From assembly GCF_030815585.1 (NCBI RefSeq), contig NZ_JAUSWY010000001.1, forward strand, positions 3,782,001-3,846,000: a stretch of 64,000 nucleotides of DNA, given 5' to 3'. Source of the DNA: Arthrobacter pascens (GTDB lineage: Bacteria; Actinomycetota; Actinomycetes; Actinomycetales; Micrococcaceae). Of this stretch, positions 34,473 through 46,668 are shown one piece after another. Under the pieces are notes generated by a model. It made no database searches. It saw only the letters and a program-made list of their open reading frames with translations, and had not been told where the DNA came from. The translations under genes were made by a program, and so were the position numbers. How positions within the stretch are numbered: the first letter of the stretch is position 1; each line of letters opens with the position of its first letter.

Positions 34473-36089
34473 TTGAGCAGCACGGAGACAACCATTACAG
34501 AAGCACCGGTTCAGGACGAGATCTACTACGGCGGCCCGGCATCCGTCGAAACACGTGTACATACGGAAGTGACATCACCGGCGGCAGTTGAGCGCCTCAA
34601 ACACCGCGCCGACGTCGTCAGGCACAAGGGCAGGTATGCCCTGATCAACCATAACCGGACGCCGTACCAGGCCATGGTGGAAGATCTGCTGTTCCTCCGG
34701 AATGTGCTGGCGGGCGCAGGCCTGGACTACCTGCTGGTCCGGGGTAACAACGATCGCCCTGTCATTGCCCTGGACTGGAAAGACCGGAAGAAGCTCCGCG
34801 CCGCCCTCGTGGAAGCCTGCCGCCATGAACCCGTCTACTCCATGACGGTTGACGCCAAGAAGAAGTCTTCAGTCCTGGTTGCCGATGGAGAGCTCTCCCC
34901 CAACCGGCAGGCGCGCATCTTCCGCCTGTACCGGCCTCGTGTCGAGCCCAACGGCGGCTTCGAGTTTGGCTCCTCGGCCGGTGTGCAGCTGGAACTGTGG
35001 AGCTTTGAGGGCGCCGAATTGATCCTGCCCATCGAGAATTCGCTCACCCGGCGCACCATGCTCAGCCAGGACGCCGTCCGCGGAACGGTGGAACGATACG
35101 GCCACACCTGGCCCACCATCGAGAACATGTTTGCTGACCATGCCAGCGACATCAGCTTCGACATCGACCTGGTGTTCTCCTGGGTGGACGGCAGCTCGCC
35201 CGAGTACGTCGCAGCCCGCCGGGCGCAGATGCAAGGCGTGGTGCTGGGCGAAGGGGACGACCATGAGGCCAGGTTCCGGCAGATCAACGAGCTCAAGTAC
35301 GCCCTGCGCTCCATTTACATGTTCGCCCCGTGGATCCGGCGGATCTTCATCGCCACCGACTCCCCCGCGCCGGCCTGGCTCGCCGAGCACCCGTCGGTGA
35401 CCATCGTCCGCAGCGAGGAATTCTTCTCTGACCCGTCGGTACTGCCCACCCACAATTCGCAGGCCGTGGAATGCCAGCTCCACAACATTGACGGGCTCTC
35501 CGAGCACTTCCTGTACTCCAACGACGACATGTTTTTTGGGCGCCCGGTGGGCCCGGACATGTTCTTCACCCCGGGAGGCATTACCAAGTTCATCGAAGCC
35601 GAAACCCGTATAGGCCTCGGAGACAACGACGCGGAGCGCAGCGGCTTCGAGAACGCTGCGCGGGTTAACCGCAAGTTGCTGTGGAACCGCTTCGGCCGGA
35701 TCACCACCCGGCACCTCGAGCACACCGCGGCCCCGCTCCGGCGCAGCGTTGTTGCCAGGATGGAACGCGAGTTCCCGGAAGAATTCAAAAAGACGGCGGC
35801 CAGCCGGTTCCGGGCCGCGGACAATATCTCCGTCACGAACTCGTTCTACCACTACTACGCCCTGCTCACAGGACGTGCCGTCACGCAGACTGCTGCAAGG
35901 GTGCGCTATGTGGACACGACTTTCCGCGCCGGGCTGAACTACCTGCCCAAGCTGCTGGCCAAACGGAACATGGACTTCTTCTGCCTCAATGACGGCAGCT
36001 TCCCCGAAGTCCCCGCAGACGAGCGGGCGCAGCTGGTCACCGAGTTCCTGGAGAACTATTTCCCCATCAAGGCACCCTGGGAAATCTGA
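34473..36089 (+). CDS. Stealth-family glycan phosphotransferase
   Basis: 538 aa, TTG start with AAGGAGG 11 bases upstream. The four Stealth conserved regions are visible: CR1 DIDLVFSWVDGSSPEY, CR2 NELKYALRSIYMFAPWIRR, CR3 HNIDGLSEHFLYSNDDMFFG and CR4 ADNISVTNSFYHYYAL. Stealth proteins transfer hexose-1-phosphate to make phosphodiester-linked surface glycans (as in capsules) and are related to the GlcNAc-phosphotransferase alpha/beta subunit. About 200 N-terminal residues precede CR1. It is not in an obvious capsule locus. Confidence 0.9.
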   Translation: MSSTETTITEAPVQDEIYYGGPASVETRVHTEVTSPAAVERLKHRADVVRHKGRYALINHNRTPYQAMVEDLLFLRNVLAGAGLDYLLVRGNNDRPVIALDWKDRKKLRAALVEACRHEPVYSMTVDAKKKSSVLVADGELSPNRQARIFRLYRPRVEPNGGFEFGSSAGVQLELWSFEGAELILPIENSLTRRTMLSQDAVRGTVERYGHTWPTIENMFADHASDISFDIDLVFSWVDGSSPEYVAARRAQMQGVVLGEGDDHEARFRQINELKYALRSIYMFAPWIRRIFIATDSPAPAWLAEHPSVTIVRSEEFFSDPSVLPTHNSQAVECQLHNIDGLSEHFLYSNDDMFFGRPVGPDMFFTPGGITKFIEAETRIGLGDNDAERSGFENAARVNRKLLWNRFGRITTRHLEHTAAPLRRSVVARMEREFPEEFKKTAASRFRAADNISVTNSFYHYYALLTGRAVTQTAARVRYVDTTFRAGLNYLPKLLAKRNMDFFCLNDGSFPEVPADERAQLVTEFLENYFPIKAPWEI

Positions 36090-36092
36090 CGT

Positions 36093-37028
36093 CTACGGCA
36101 CGCTAGCGGGCTGACGTGAGCCCACTTTGGCACCCTCGGGCCGCGCCGTCTCCGGAATCCGGACACCCGCTGCCGCAAGGCGCCCGGCGGTCTCCTCCGG
36201 GGTGACATATTCCCCTACCGGGGGCGTTGCGCCCAGCGGGACCACCGAATGCACGATGGTGTGCTCGTAGACGTGCACCAGGTTGAACGCCTGGCCGCCA
36301 TCACGCCCGCGGGTCCCGCCGACGGGAACGTTGAGGTCCTGTGTGTAGCAGGTGGCGGAGGCAACAGAGACCGGAATGCCCGCAAAACTGGCCGTCGTCG
36401 AATAATGCAGGTGCCCGGCCAGGATGGTGCGGACGTCGGAATTACGGAGGACGGCCGCGAGCCTGGCCTGGTCGCGCAGCTCCACCAGCACGGACAGGTC
36501 CAGGACCGACGGAACGGGTGGGTGGTGAAGTGCCAGGATGGTGCCGTCCGGAGCCGGGGTTTCCAGTTCCTGGCTTAACCAGTCCAGCTGTGATTCACTC
36601 AGCTCGCCGTGGTGGAACCCCGGGACGGAGGTGTCCATGGTGATGACCCGGAGGCCGTTGACGAAGTAACTGAGGTCAACTGGGGCGTCGCTGCCGGGCT
36701 GGCCCAGCAGCGCCGTGCGGAAGTTTGCGCGGTTGTCATGGTTTCCCATTGCCCAGATGACCTTGGCGCCGAGCTCCTCGCAGGCTGGATCCACGATGGC
36801 ACGGAGTTTGGCGTACGCCTCAGGATCGCCTTTGTCTGCAAGGTCTCCCGTGAAGATCACGGCCTCCGGTTTGGCTCCGGAGGCGCGAACCTCCTCGAAG
36901 AGCTGGATGAGCCTGGCTTCGCTGTCAACAACGCCATATAGGGGGTCTGGGCCTCCCATCAGGTGGGGATCGCTCAGGTGGAGTAGGAAGTGGCGTGGCC
37001 GGGGGTGTTCGGCCTCGATGTGCTCCAT
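36093..37028 (-). CDS. Calcineurin-like phosphoesterase (CpdA-like)
   Basis: 311 aa. All metallophosphoesterase motifs are present: [32 protein letters not shown] and AGHLHYS, placing it in the CpdA/cyclic-nucleotide-phosphodiesterase class III group. It may hydrolyse cAMP or another phosphodiester in the cytoplasm. It stops 3 bases from the convergent Stealth gene. An upstream gap (37029-37199) holds AT-richer sequence likely to carry its promoter, but I cannot pin the boxes. Confidence 0.87.
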   Translation of the reverse strand: MEHIEAEHPRPRHFLLHLSDPHLMGGPDPLYGVVDSEARLIQLFEEVRASGAKPEAVIFTGDLADKGDPEAYAKLRAIVDPACEELGAKVIWAMGNHDNRANFRTALLGQPGSDAPVDLSYFVNGLRVITMDTSVPGFHHGELSESQLDWLSQELETPAPDGTILALHHPPVPSVLDLSVLVELRDQARLAAVLRNSDVRTILAGHLHYSTTASFAGIPVSVASATCYTQDLNVPVGGTRGRDGGQAFNLVHVYEHTIVHSVVPLGATPPVGEYVTPEETAGRLAAAGVRIPETARPEGAKVGSRQPASVP

Positions 37029-37199
37029 TGCCTTGCTGCCTTTGTGGTCGGTGGGAAACGGCGCTTCCCTTCTACCCTTCGGTAACCTTTATCCAATCAG
37101 ATTTCCGGCCGACATTGGGTCAATTGCGGCAGTCTTGTGGAAAAACGCAGGAAAAATTACGAGAATGTGGCTCCCCGGGCCCCATTCGTCCAGCACCGC

Positions 37200-37685
37200 T
37201 CAGTGCAGGGCCTTCTCAATGGCATCGATGACCTCGGCGGAGTCCGGCTCGACGGTGGGTGCGAAGCGTGCCACCACCTCGCCCTCGCGGCTGACCAGGA
37301 ACTTCTCGAAGTTCCACTTCACCAGGCCGGGCAGTACACCGGTCTTGAACTTGGTCAGCTCAGCGTAGAGCGGATGCTGGTCCTGGCCGCGTACGTTCGC
37401 CTTCACCGTCAGGGGGAAAGTTACGCCGAAGTTCCGCTCGCAGAACTCGGCGATCTCGCTGTCACTGGCCGGTTCCTGGCCGGCAAACTGGTTGCAGGGG
37501 ACCCCCAGGATCTCGAAGCCGCGGTCCTGGAACTTTTCGTAAAGCGTCTCGAGCCCAGCGTACTGCGGCGTTAATCCGCAGTTGGAAGCCACATTGACCA
37601 CCATCACCACGTTGCCCTTGAACCGGCCGAAGTCAGTCTCGGTGCCGTCGTTGAGGGTGAGGGAAATGGAGTGCAGGGATGTCAC
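37200..37685 (-). CDS. Glutathione peroxidase family protein (Cys type)
   Basis: 161 aa. Active-site segment VNVASNCGLTPQY has Cys in place of selenocysteine, followed by GVPCNQFAGQEP (Gln of the catalytic tetrad) and VKWNFEKFLV (Trp and Asn). Such Cys-type enzymes usually work with thioredoxin rather than glutathione, which suits an actinobacterium. Signal-less and cytoplasmic. Upstream lies the M23 peptidase gene on the same strand. Confidence 0.93.
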   Translation of the reverse strand: MTSLHSISLTLNDGTETDFGRFKGNVVMVVNVASNCGLTPQYAGLETLYEKFQDRGFEILGVPCNQFAGQEPASDSEIAEFCERNFGVTFPLTVKANVRGQDQHPLYAELTKFKTGVLPGLVKWNFEKFLVSREGEVVARFAPTVEPDSAEVIDAIEKALH

Positions 37686-37740
37686 AGGCGGTGTCCTTGA
37701 AGGTTGGTTGTGCAGGTGATGTGTTTCCGACAGTCAAAAC

Positions 37741-39372
37741 CTACGGATTCAAGCTGGGAGTTTCCTGCCATGGTCCTGCCGTAGCCGCTGCCGTGGCCGA
37801 TGTTTCCGGTGCCGGCTCCTCTTTGGCTGCGGTCTCTGAGGTGGGTGCGTATGTTGGCGTTGGTACCGACGTCGACGTTGGCCTCGGGGACGGCGGAGTA
37901 ACCGTCGGGGTCGGAGCAGGAGCCGACGTCGTCAGCCCGGTTGCGGTGCCCGTCGACGTTGACGTCGGAGACGGCGGAGTAACCGTCCCCGTCGGAGCAG
38001 GAGCCGACGTCGTTCGTGCCGTCGCGCCGCCCGTCCCCGTCGGTGCCGTTGGCGTCGGGGACGGCGGGGTAACCGTCGGGGTCGGAGCAGGAGCCGACGT
38101 CGTTCGTGCCGTCGCGCCGCCCGTCCCCGTCGGTGCCGTTGGCGTCGGGGACGGCGGGGTAACCGTCGGGGTCGGAGCAGGAGCCGACGTCGTTGGTGCC
38201 GTCGCGCCGCCCGTCCCCGTCGGTGCCGTTGGCGTCGTTGGTGCCGTCGCGCCGCCCGTCCCCGTCGGTGCCGTTGGCGTCGTTGGTGCCGTCGCGCCGC
38301 CCGTCCCCGTCGGTGCCGTTGGCGTCGTTGGTGCCGTCGCGCCGCCCGTCCCCGTCGGTGCCGTTGGCGTCGTTGGTGCCGTCGCGCCGCCCGTCCCCGT
38401 CGGTGCCGTTGGCGTCGGGGACGACGGCGGGGCGACAGACGACGGCTGCTCGGTCGGGCTCTCATCCTGCGTTGCAGGAGGTGGAACGGTGCCATCCGGG
38501 TTGGGCGCCTCGAGCAGTTCGTCCTCGCCGCCCAGGACCGTGTGGCTGTTGTCTGCTGCCACGGGGATAGCCCACCTGGGCGCCTCTGCGGGATCAGCCG
38601 CTCCGCGAACCGCGTAGCTGACCATGGTGATTTCGGCCAGCTCATCAACCTGCCGGATGGGGATGAACGTCCAGTTGCGGGGGCTGGTGTGCTTGCCATC
38701 GAGGATCGTCTCGAAGTGCAGATGGCAGCCGGTGGAGGACCCTGTGGTGCCCACGCGCGCGATGACCTGGCCGACCTGCACGGAATCGCCGGTATGCACG
38801 GCTATGGCTTCAAGGTGGTTGTATGTGGTGATGAGTCCATTGCCGTGATCAATTTCCACCCGGTTGCCGCCGCCCCATGGGTGCCAGCCCACGGCCCGGA
38901 CCACACCCGCATCCGCCGCGTAAACCCTGGTGCCGCAGGCTGCCGCGTAGTCCTGGCCCAGGTGGAAGTCTCCGGCACTCCCGGTGATCGGGCTGACGCG
39001 CAGGCCAAAGGGCGAACTTTGATTGAGGACTTCAAGAGGTGCCATAAGGGATCCCTCTGGCGGCCGTTTAAGCTCGACGGACGCGATATTGAGCTCCTGC
39101 TGCCCGCCTTTGGCAACGGTCCTGACCACGGTCCGGCTGAACGGGACCAGGGCCCTGGCATCCGCCAGGAACCCACTCGACCAGGCGGCCTGGTCAACTG
39201 GACCGGGACCAACGCTGCCGGCAGCAGTCCCCCCGGGCTGAGGGGGCGTCCAAGGTATGCCAACAGCAAAAAGTGACACGGCAACAACCGCGGTGGCCGC
39301 GACCACGCGCACGGCGACGGCGCAAGGGCCCACAGGTTCCTTGACCCGGCCGGATCCCCAATGATTGCCCAC
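37741..39372 (-). CDS. M23 endopeptidase with Thr/Pro repeat tail
   Basis: 543 aa from the GTG at 39372, which has GGGAG 8 bases upstream; an ATG at 39429 lacks a ribosome site. Residues about 15-42 form a signal/anchor helix. The zinc-metallopeptidase (LytM) domain is clear: GDFHLGQDYAAACGT, AVGWHPWGGGNRVEIDHGNG and GSSTGCHLHFETILDG carry the HxxxD and HxH ligands. After it come about 190 residues of Pro/Thr/Gly/Ala repeats (units PTAPTGTGGATAPTT and longer variants), a likely wall-spanning or surface-exposed stalk. It should cleave peptidoglycan cross-bridges. Confidence 0.88.
   Translation of the reverse strand: MGNHWGSGRVKEPVGPCAVAVRVVAATAVVAVSLFAVGIPWTPPQPGGTAAGSVGPGPVDQAAWSSGFLADARALVPFSRTVVRTVAKGGQQELNIASVELKRPPEGSLMAPLEVLNQSSPFGLRVSPITGSAGDFHLGQDYAAACGTRVYAADAGVVRAVGWHPWGGGNRVEIDHGNGLITTYNHLEAIAVHTGDSVQVGQVIARVGTTGSSTGCHLHFETILDGKHTSPRNWTFIPIRQVDELAEITMVSYAVRGAADPAEAPRWAIPVAADNSHTVLGGEDELLEAPNPDGTVPPPATQDESPTEQPSSVAPPSSPTPTAPTGTGGATAPTTPTAPTGTGGATAPTTPTAPTGTGGATAPTTPTAPTGTGGATAPTTPTAPTGTGGATAPTTSAPAPTPTVTPPSPTPTAPTGTGGATARTTSAPAPTPTVTPPSPTPTAPTGTGGATARTTSAPAPTGTVTPPSPTSTSTGTATGLTTSAPAPTPTVTPPSPRPTSTSVPTPTYAPTSETAAKEEPAPETSATAAATAGPWQETPSLNP
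37862..38417 (-). repeat. Nested 90-bp and 45-bp coding repeats
   Basis: Two near-identical 90-bp units start at 38041 and 38131; four 45-bp units follow at 38221, 38266, 38311 and 38356, and a partial one at 38401. The 45-bp unit is half of the 90-bp unit. Older, diverged units of about 78 bp precede 38041. All lengths are multiples of 3, so copy-number change keeps the M23 frame. Confidence 0.92.
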
Positions 39373-39514
39373 TAATTTGACTCCCGATCGACCCGCCAGA
39401 CCCCAATCTTGACGGGCATACTCTCCCATGGGAACACAAGGACCGGAACCTGTGAACCCCGGATCGGTGCGGACACTTTGTGGACAAGTGTGCGGAACCG
39501 ATGCCGGGCCGGAT

Positions 39515-39892
39515 TCAACCCAGGTTTTCCTTGAGGAGCGAACGGTGCACAGCCGAAGCGCTGGCATGCAGGGTACGCCCGGCGTCGGTCAGTTCCAGAT
39601 ACAACGAGCGGCGGTCATCGGCACACGACTGGCGTGTCAGCAGGCCTGCTTTCTGCAGCCTGTCAACCACCTTGGACATGGCACTCTGCGTCATCGGAGT
39701 CCGCTCCCCCAGCTGCTTCATCCGGCAGGCCGAGTCAACACTGTCGGCCACGAGGTCCAGGATTTCGAACTCGTTAAGCCCGATATCAAATCGGACTTCA
39801 AGCTCGCGGTCGATGGCGCCCGCCGTGCGGAAATAGGCGCTTTGGATGCTTCGCCACTCGTCAACGAGCTGACGGTCCTTAGGTGTTGACAT
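39515..39892 (-). CDS. MarR family transcriptional regulator
   Basis: 125 aa. The winged helix is readable: IGLNEFEILDLVADS, then LGERTPMTQSAMSKVVDRLQKAGLLTRQSCADDRRSLYLELTDAG, with the wing Asp-Asp-Arg-Arg. It is divergent from a DHA2-type drug transporter across about 85 bp with overlapping palindromes, so it probably represses that exporter and itself. Confidence 0.9.
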   Translation of the reverse strand: MSTPKDRQLVDEWRSIQSAYFRTAGAIDRELEVRFDIGLNEFEILDLVADSVDSACRMKQLGERTPMTQSAMSKVVDRLQKAGLLTRQSCADDRRSLYLELTDAGRTLHASASAVHRSLLKENLG

Positions 39893-39943
39893 AGCACGAT
39901 TCTAGTCCAGCCGTCGAATAAAATCCACGTCATAATATTCCTT

Positions 39944-39963
39944 GTCATCTAATGACGCGTCAT
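39944..39963. promoter_or_regulatory. Overlapping MarR palindromes
   Basis: GTCAT CTA ATGAC (39944-39956) overlaps ATGACGCGTCAT (39952-39963), a perfect 12-bp palindrome. They sit between the MarR start and the transporter ATG at 39979 and are the best candidates for the MarR operator. Confidence 0.65.
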
Positions 39964-39978
39964 ATATGTTGTTCCCCT

Positions 39979-41439
39979 ATGACCTCACTCTCCACCCTCA
40001 AAAAGAGCTCCGCCGGTGTTGTCGCGCCCGTCCGCTGGACCCGTGCACAATGGATGCTTCTCCTGGTCCTCTGCACGGTCCTGGCCCTCGATGGCCTGGA
40101 CGTATCCATGGTCGGCGTGGCACTTCCATCCATCGGGCAGGAACTGAACCTTGGCACCGAATCCCTGCAGTGGATCGTGTCCGCCTATGTCCTGGGCTAC
40201 GGCAGCCTCCTGCTGCTCGGCGGCCGCATGGCCGACCTGCTGGGCCGCCGCCGGATCTTCCTGATCGCCCTTAGCGTCTTCGCCGCAGCCTCCCTGCTGG
40301 GCGGCTTGGTGGATGACCCCACGCTACTTATCGCAACCCGCTTCATCAAGGGCCTGGCCGCGGCGTTTACTGCCCCCACGGGCTTCTCCATCATCACCAC
40401 CAACTTTGCCGAAGGCCGCGAGCGCAACCGCGCCCTGTCCATCTTCTCCACTTTCGGGGCCAGCGGGTTCTCCCTTGGGCTGGTGGTGGGCGGCTTGATG
40501 ACCAGCATGAGCTGGCGCTGGACGTTCCTCGTCTCCGTACCATTCGCCGTCGCGGTGGTCCTGCTGGGCCTGAAGTACATTCCCCGAGACAACCCGTCGG
40601 ATCAGGAACAGCACACTGGCCACGACGTCTGGGGCGCCGTCACGCTGGCAGCAGGAATGCTGGGGCTCGTCTACACCCTTGTTTCGGCACCGGAAAAGGG
40701 CTGGGGATCCGTGGCAACCATTGCCGGATTCGCCGCTTCGGCCGCCATCCTGGCCGCCTTTGCACTGATAGAAAACCGGGTGAAGCACCCGCTCATCAGA
40801 TTCAGCATCCTCAGGGAAGGCTGGGTGGCCCGCGCGAATCTGAGCGCCGTCGGCCTCTTTGGCTCCTACCTTAGCTTCCAGTTCATCGTGACGCTTTATC
40901 TGCAGTCCGTTCTGGGATGGAACCCGCTGAGTATGGCCCTGGCGCTTCTTCCCGCCGGACTCCTCGTGGTAGCCACGGCACCGTTCGCGGACAGGTTCAT
41001 CGACAGATTCGGAGCTCCCCGGCTCATCGTGACCGGCCTGGCATCCTTGGCGCTGGGATACATCCTGTTCTTCCGGGTAGGGACAACCCCCGACTACGCC
41101 TCTGACATCCTCCCCTCCATCATCCTGCTGGGCATCGGCTTCGCACTCGCGTTCCCGTCCATCAACGTCCAGGCCACCGCAGGCATCCGCAATTCAGAGC
41201 AGGGACTGGCGGCCGGACTGATCCAGACCAGCATGCAGGTGGGCGCAGCCCTGGTCCTGGCTGTTACCACCGCGCTGATTTCGGGCCAAGGCCACCCGGC
41301 CGCACAGGCCCATGACGCCGCCGCAATGCTGGCGCAGTACCGCCCCGGGCTGATCCTCAGTGGTGCCGTGGCGATCGCCGCGCTTCTCGTTGCAGCGGCG
41401 CCGTCCCGCCGTCGGAAAATCCCCGCCATGGCGGGCTGA
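39979..41439 (+). CDS. MFS multidrug exporter, DHA2-like
   Basis: About 486 aa with a fourteen-helix pattern. The start at 39979 is preferred, as the upstream ATG at 39952 lies inside the operator; neither has a clear ribosome site. Motifs are LDGLDVSMVGVALPSIGQEL (helix 1), GRMADLLGRRRIF (motif A) and FSTFGASGFSLGLVVGGL (motif C, antiporter type). It is a proton-driven drug exporter whose substrates are unknown and is likely induced when the divergent MarR is released. Confidence 0.9.
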   Translation: MTSLSTLKKSSAGVVAPVRWTRAQWMLLLVLCTVLALDGLDVSMVGVALPSIGQELNLGTESLQWIVSAYVLGYGSLLLLGGRMADLLGRRRIFLIALSVFAAASLLGGLVDDPTLLIATRFIKGLAAAFTAPTGFSIITTNFAEGRERNRALSIFSTFGASGFSLGLVVGGLMTSMSWRWTFLVSVPFAVAVVLLGLKYIPRDNPSDQEQHTGHDVWGAVTLAAGMLGLVYTLVSAPEKGWGSVATIAGFAASAAILAAFALIENRVKHPLIRFSILREGWVARANLSAVGLFGSYLSFQFIVTLYLQSVLGWNPLSMALALLPAGLLVVATAPFADRFIDRFGAPRLIVTGLASLALGYILFFRVGTTPDYASDILPSIILLGIGFALAFPSINVQATAGIRNSEQGLAAGLIQTSMQVGAALVLAVTTALISGQGHPAAQAHDAAAMLAQYRPGLILSGAVAIAALLVAAAPSRRRKIPAMAG

Positions 41440-41462
41440 CCAGCCCCCACAGCGGGCCGGGA

Positions 41463-42398
41463 GTGCGCAAGAATTGGAGTATGCGCAATCTCCTCAGGGA
41501 CTGGCAACGCGAGCTGAAGCGGGCGTTTACCGGCAGCTCTGATGCACTGCCCGACTGGGTTCCGCGGCTGGCCGAAGGGGACGACGCCGGGTATCACTTG
41601 CCGGGTTCAGCAGTCTGGGCGGTGCATGGCTCCATGCCCACCATCGTTGCTGGCATCCGGACGCTGCTCATGCAGGCGCTCCATCCAGCTGCCTTGGCCG
41701 GAGTCCATGAGCATTCCAAGTACTACGAGGATCCCCTGGGCAGGCTGGCGCGGACCATCCGCTGGATCTTCACTGTCACCTATGGCTCCACAGCTGCCGC
41801 GCAGGAGGCCTCAGCCAGGTTGCACCGCCTGCACGAGCCTGTCCAGGGGAGCTACAGCGATGGGCAGGGCATGCAGCGGCGGTACTCCGCCAATGATCCA
41901 GAGCTGGCCCGTTGGGTCCACATCGCCTTCCTGGACGCTTTCCTCGCAGCCCACAAGATCTGGGGCGGGCCGATCCCGGGTGGGCCGGATGCCTATGTCC
42001 GGGAATGGGCACAGGCAGGGCGGCTGATGGGAGTGGAGAATCCACCGCTCACCGAAGCCGAAATGCACCGGCAGCTTGACCGCTGGTATGACAACGGTGA
42101 GCTCCGTGCGGACAGCAGGGTCGAAGAGACCGTGGCATTCATCCGCAACCCGCCGCTGCATCCGCTCCTTCGGCCGGGTTACCGGATCATGTTCGCGGGT
42201 GCCGTGTACAGCCTGGAACCCAAGTACCGCCAGATGCTCAGGCTCCGGACGCCCAGGCTGGGTCCGTTCCCGCTTCCCGTGAAAGTGGCCACCAAGGTCA
42301 CCCTCGGCGTCGTGCATCTGGCCCTGGGCCGCAGGAGCCCCAGCGAGGTGGCCGCCCGGCAGCGGCTCCGGCGGCTTGGATACTTCACGGACAGTTGA
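41463..42398 (+). CDS. Oxygenase MpaB family protein (DUF2236)
   Basis: 311 aa from GTG 41463; ATG 41481 is an alternative, and neither has a well-spaced ribosome site. The conserved DUF2236 block is AVWAVHGSMPTIVAGIRTLLMQALHP, then DPLGRLARTIRWIFTVTYGS with the invariant Arg, a later WVHIAFLDAFL and RPGYRIMFAGAVYSL. The family includes the haem-dependent fungal MpaB and latex-clearing Lcp oxygenases, but most bacterial members are uncharacterised. No substrate can be assigned. Confidence 0.85.
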   Translation: MRKNWSMRNLLRDWQRELKRAFTGSSDALPDWVPRLAEGDDAGYHLPGSAVWAVHGSMPTIVAGIRTLLMQALHPAALAGVHEHSKYYEDPLGRLARTIRWIFTVTYGSTAAAQEASARLHRLHEPVQGSYSDGQGMQRRYSANDPELARWVHIAFLDAFLAAHKIWGGPIPGGPDAYVREWAQAGRLMGVENPPLTEAEMHRQLDRWYDNGELRADSRVEETVAFIRNPPLHPLLRPGYRIMFAGAVYSLEPKYRQMLRLRTPRLGPFPLPVKVATKVTLGVVHLALGRRSPSEVAARQRLRRLGYFTDS

Positions 42399-42460
42399 GC
42401 GCCCGAGTCCCCCACGGCGCCCTCAACCATGCCCACAACCGTTCCTTCGGGGGATGCAGA

Positions 42461-42494
42461 AACCCGGCCCTGACGAGGTCAGGGCCGGGTTTTC
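42461..42494. terminator. Bidirectional rho-independent terminator
   Basis: AACCCGGCCCTGAC (42461-42474) and GTCAGGGCCGGGTT (42478-42491) form a perfect 14-bp stem with loop GAG, followed by TTTTC. It ends the MpaB-family gene on the plus strand and probably the tRNA-Ser transcript on the minus strand. Confidence 0.9.
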
Positions 42495-42497
42495 GGC

Positions 42498-42585
42498 TGG
42501 CGGAGAATGGGGGATTTGAACCCCCGAGGGCGTTAACCCAACACGCGTTCCAGGCGTGCGCCATAGGCCGCTAGGCGAATTCTCC
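42498..42585 (-). tRNA. tRNA-Ser (GGA)
   Basis: Read on the minus strand, acceptor GGAGAAT pairs with ATTCTCC, discriminator G and an encoded CCA follow. The anticodon arm is CACGC CTGGAAC GCGTG with anticodon GGA. A long variable arm and the T arm GGGGGTTCAAATCCCCC confirm a class II serine tRNA of 88 nt including CCA. Confidence 0.97.
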
Positions 42586-42852
42586 AGCTGCTTCTGAATC
42601 AAAAGCAGATACTAGAATACCTGAACTTTTCGGCATCACCCAATTGGACCTTGGGGCCTGGCATCCCCGCTGGAGGCCCGGGGCGGCCATGCGTTCATTA
42701 ACGAAAAAATGGACGCCCCCAATGCGTCCATTCCACCGGTACACGTTGAGCTGCCGGGTCCGGCCCTCCAGCCAGGCCCCGCAGCTCACAACCTTGAGAT
42801 TGCCCCAATCGGTGTACATACCCATGATCGTGCCTGCCCGCCAGATAAGCAA
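42571..42852 (-). other. Doubtful small ORF crossing a terminator
   Basis: A 93-codon frame starts at TTG 42852 (or ATG 42825) behind a strong AAGGAGG on the minus strand and reads MGMYTDWGNLKVVSCGAWLE near its start. It continues through a terminator-like hairpin at 42697-42732 and ends inside the tRNA gene, so the full frame is unlikely to be a normal gene. It may be a decayed gene remnant. No family is recognised. Confidence 0.2.
42697..42732 (-). terminator. Orphan rho-independent terminator, minus strand
   Basis: On the minus strand AATGGACGC, a 7-base loop and GCGTCCATT are followed by a run of six T. This is a textbook terminator, but the only upstream frame on that strand runs through it. 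It implies an unrecognised short minus-strand transcript starting between about 42730 and 42900. Nothing else is seen in the 42586-42898 gap. Confidence 0.6.
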
Positions 42853-42898
42853 TGAATAATCGCGCCTCCTTCCGTGCGATCCTTGGCAGGATGGGGTC

Positions 42899-43222
42899 AT
42901 GACGCAGCTCCACGCCCTGGTGGTTTACGTACCCGTGTCCCATGCGGATGCAGTCCTGGCAGCCATCGGCGACGCCGGGGCCGGCCGGATCGGGCAATAT
43001 TCGCATTGCTCCTTTGTCACTGCCGGAACCGGCCGCTTCACGCCGCTCGAGGGAGCTGCCCCGTTCCTGGGACAGCTGGGGAGTCCCACGGAAGTGGCCG
43101 AGGACCGGATTGAATGCGTGGTTGAGGCGGCAAGGCTCGACGCCGTTGTAGTGGCTTTGCGCACCGCCCATCCTTACGAGGAGCCTGCTTTCATGAGCTG
43201 GCCCGTGGACGGCTGGCGGTGA
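42899..43222 (+). CDS. YqfO/NIF3-insert-like PII-fold protein
   Basis: 107 aa. The whole protein matches the CutA/PII-like insert found in YqfO (NIF3 family): LHALVVYVPVSHADAVLAAI at the first strand-helix, AGRIGQYSHCSFVTAGTGRF and TAHPYEEPAFMSWPV at the end. It lacks the metal-binding NIF3 domains. Stand-alone copies of this domain are widespread; the function is unknown, with trimer formation and small-ligand or metal sensing suggested by the fold. It precedes the SRP RNA. Confidence 0.85.
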   Translation: MTQLHALVVYVPVSHADAVLAAIGDAGAGRIGQYSHCSFVTAGTGRFTPLEGAAPFLGQLGSPTEVAEDRIECVVEAARLDAVVVALRTAHPYEEPAFMSWPVDGWR

Positions 43223-43280
43223 CCGGCAGCCAAATCCACCCAGTTCGAGGCACCCTCAATCTTCGGGTAAACTTGCTGAC

Positions 43281-43374
43281 GGCCCCTCATGTGGCGTCAT
43301 CCTGTTGAACTCCCCCAGGACCGGAAGGTAGCAAGGGTAAGCGGGCTCTGGCGGGTGCATGGGGGGTCTTTACT
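43281..43374 (+). ncRNA. ffs: Small signal recognition particle RNA (4.5S)
   Basis: The universal SRP domain IV core is present (AGGACCGGAAGGTAGCAAGG, 43316-43335) with the GGAA tetraloop and asymmetric loop. The flanks fold back as a long stem: CCCCTCATG near the 5' end pairs with GCATGGGGGG near the 3' end. Its position just upstream of dnaX is the usual actinobacterial arrangement. Ends are approximate. Confidence 0.93.
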
Positions 43375-43440
43375 ATTCCCCCCAGGGCGACCACCCGCGA
43401 GGGATCCTGATTGTCAGCCCGGATTGGTAGGGTTTTCTCT

Positions 43441-46596
<3,156 letters not shown>

Positions 46597-46668
46597 GCGC
46601 TCGATACGTGCGCCAGGACTGTTCGCCATTGATTCACCCATCATCCAAGCCAAGCTAAAGAGGGAAAC

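Noticed and set aside
37200..37685. Selenocysteine glutathione peroxidase
   Set aside because: The active-site codon is an ordinary Cys codon and no SECIS-like hairpin need be invoked.
37932..38699. 255-codon Arg-rich frame
   Set aside because: Off-frame reading of the M23 repeat region; a pure product of repeat composition.
42498..42900. Integrated element at tRNA-Ser
   Set aside because: No integrase, no duplicated tRNA 3' end and no atypical composition beside the tRNA.
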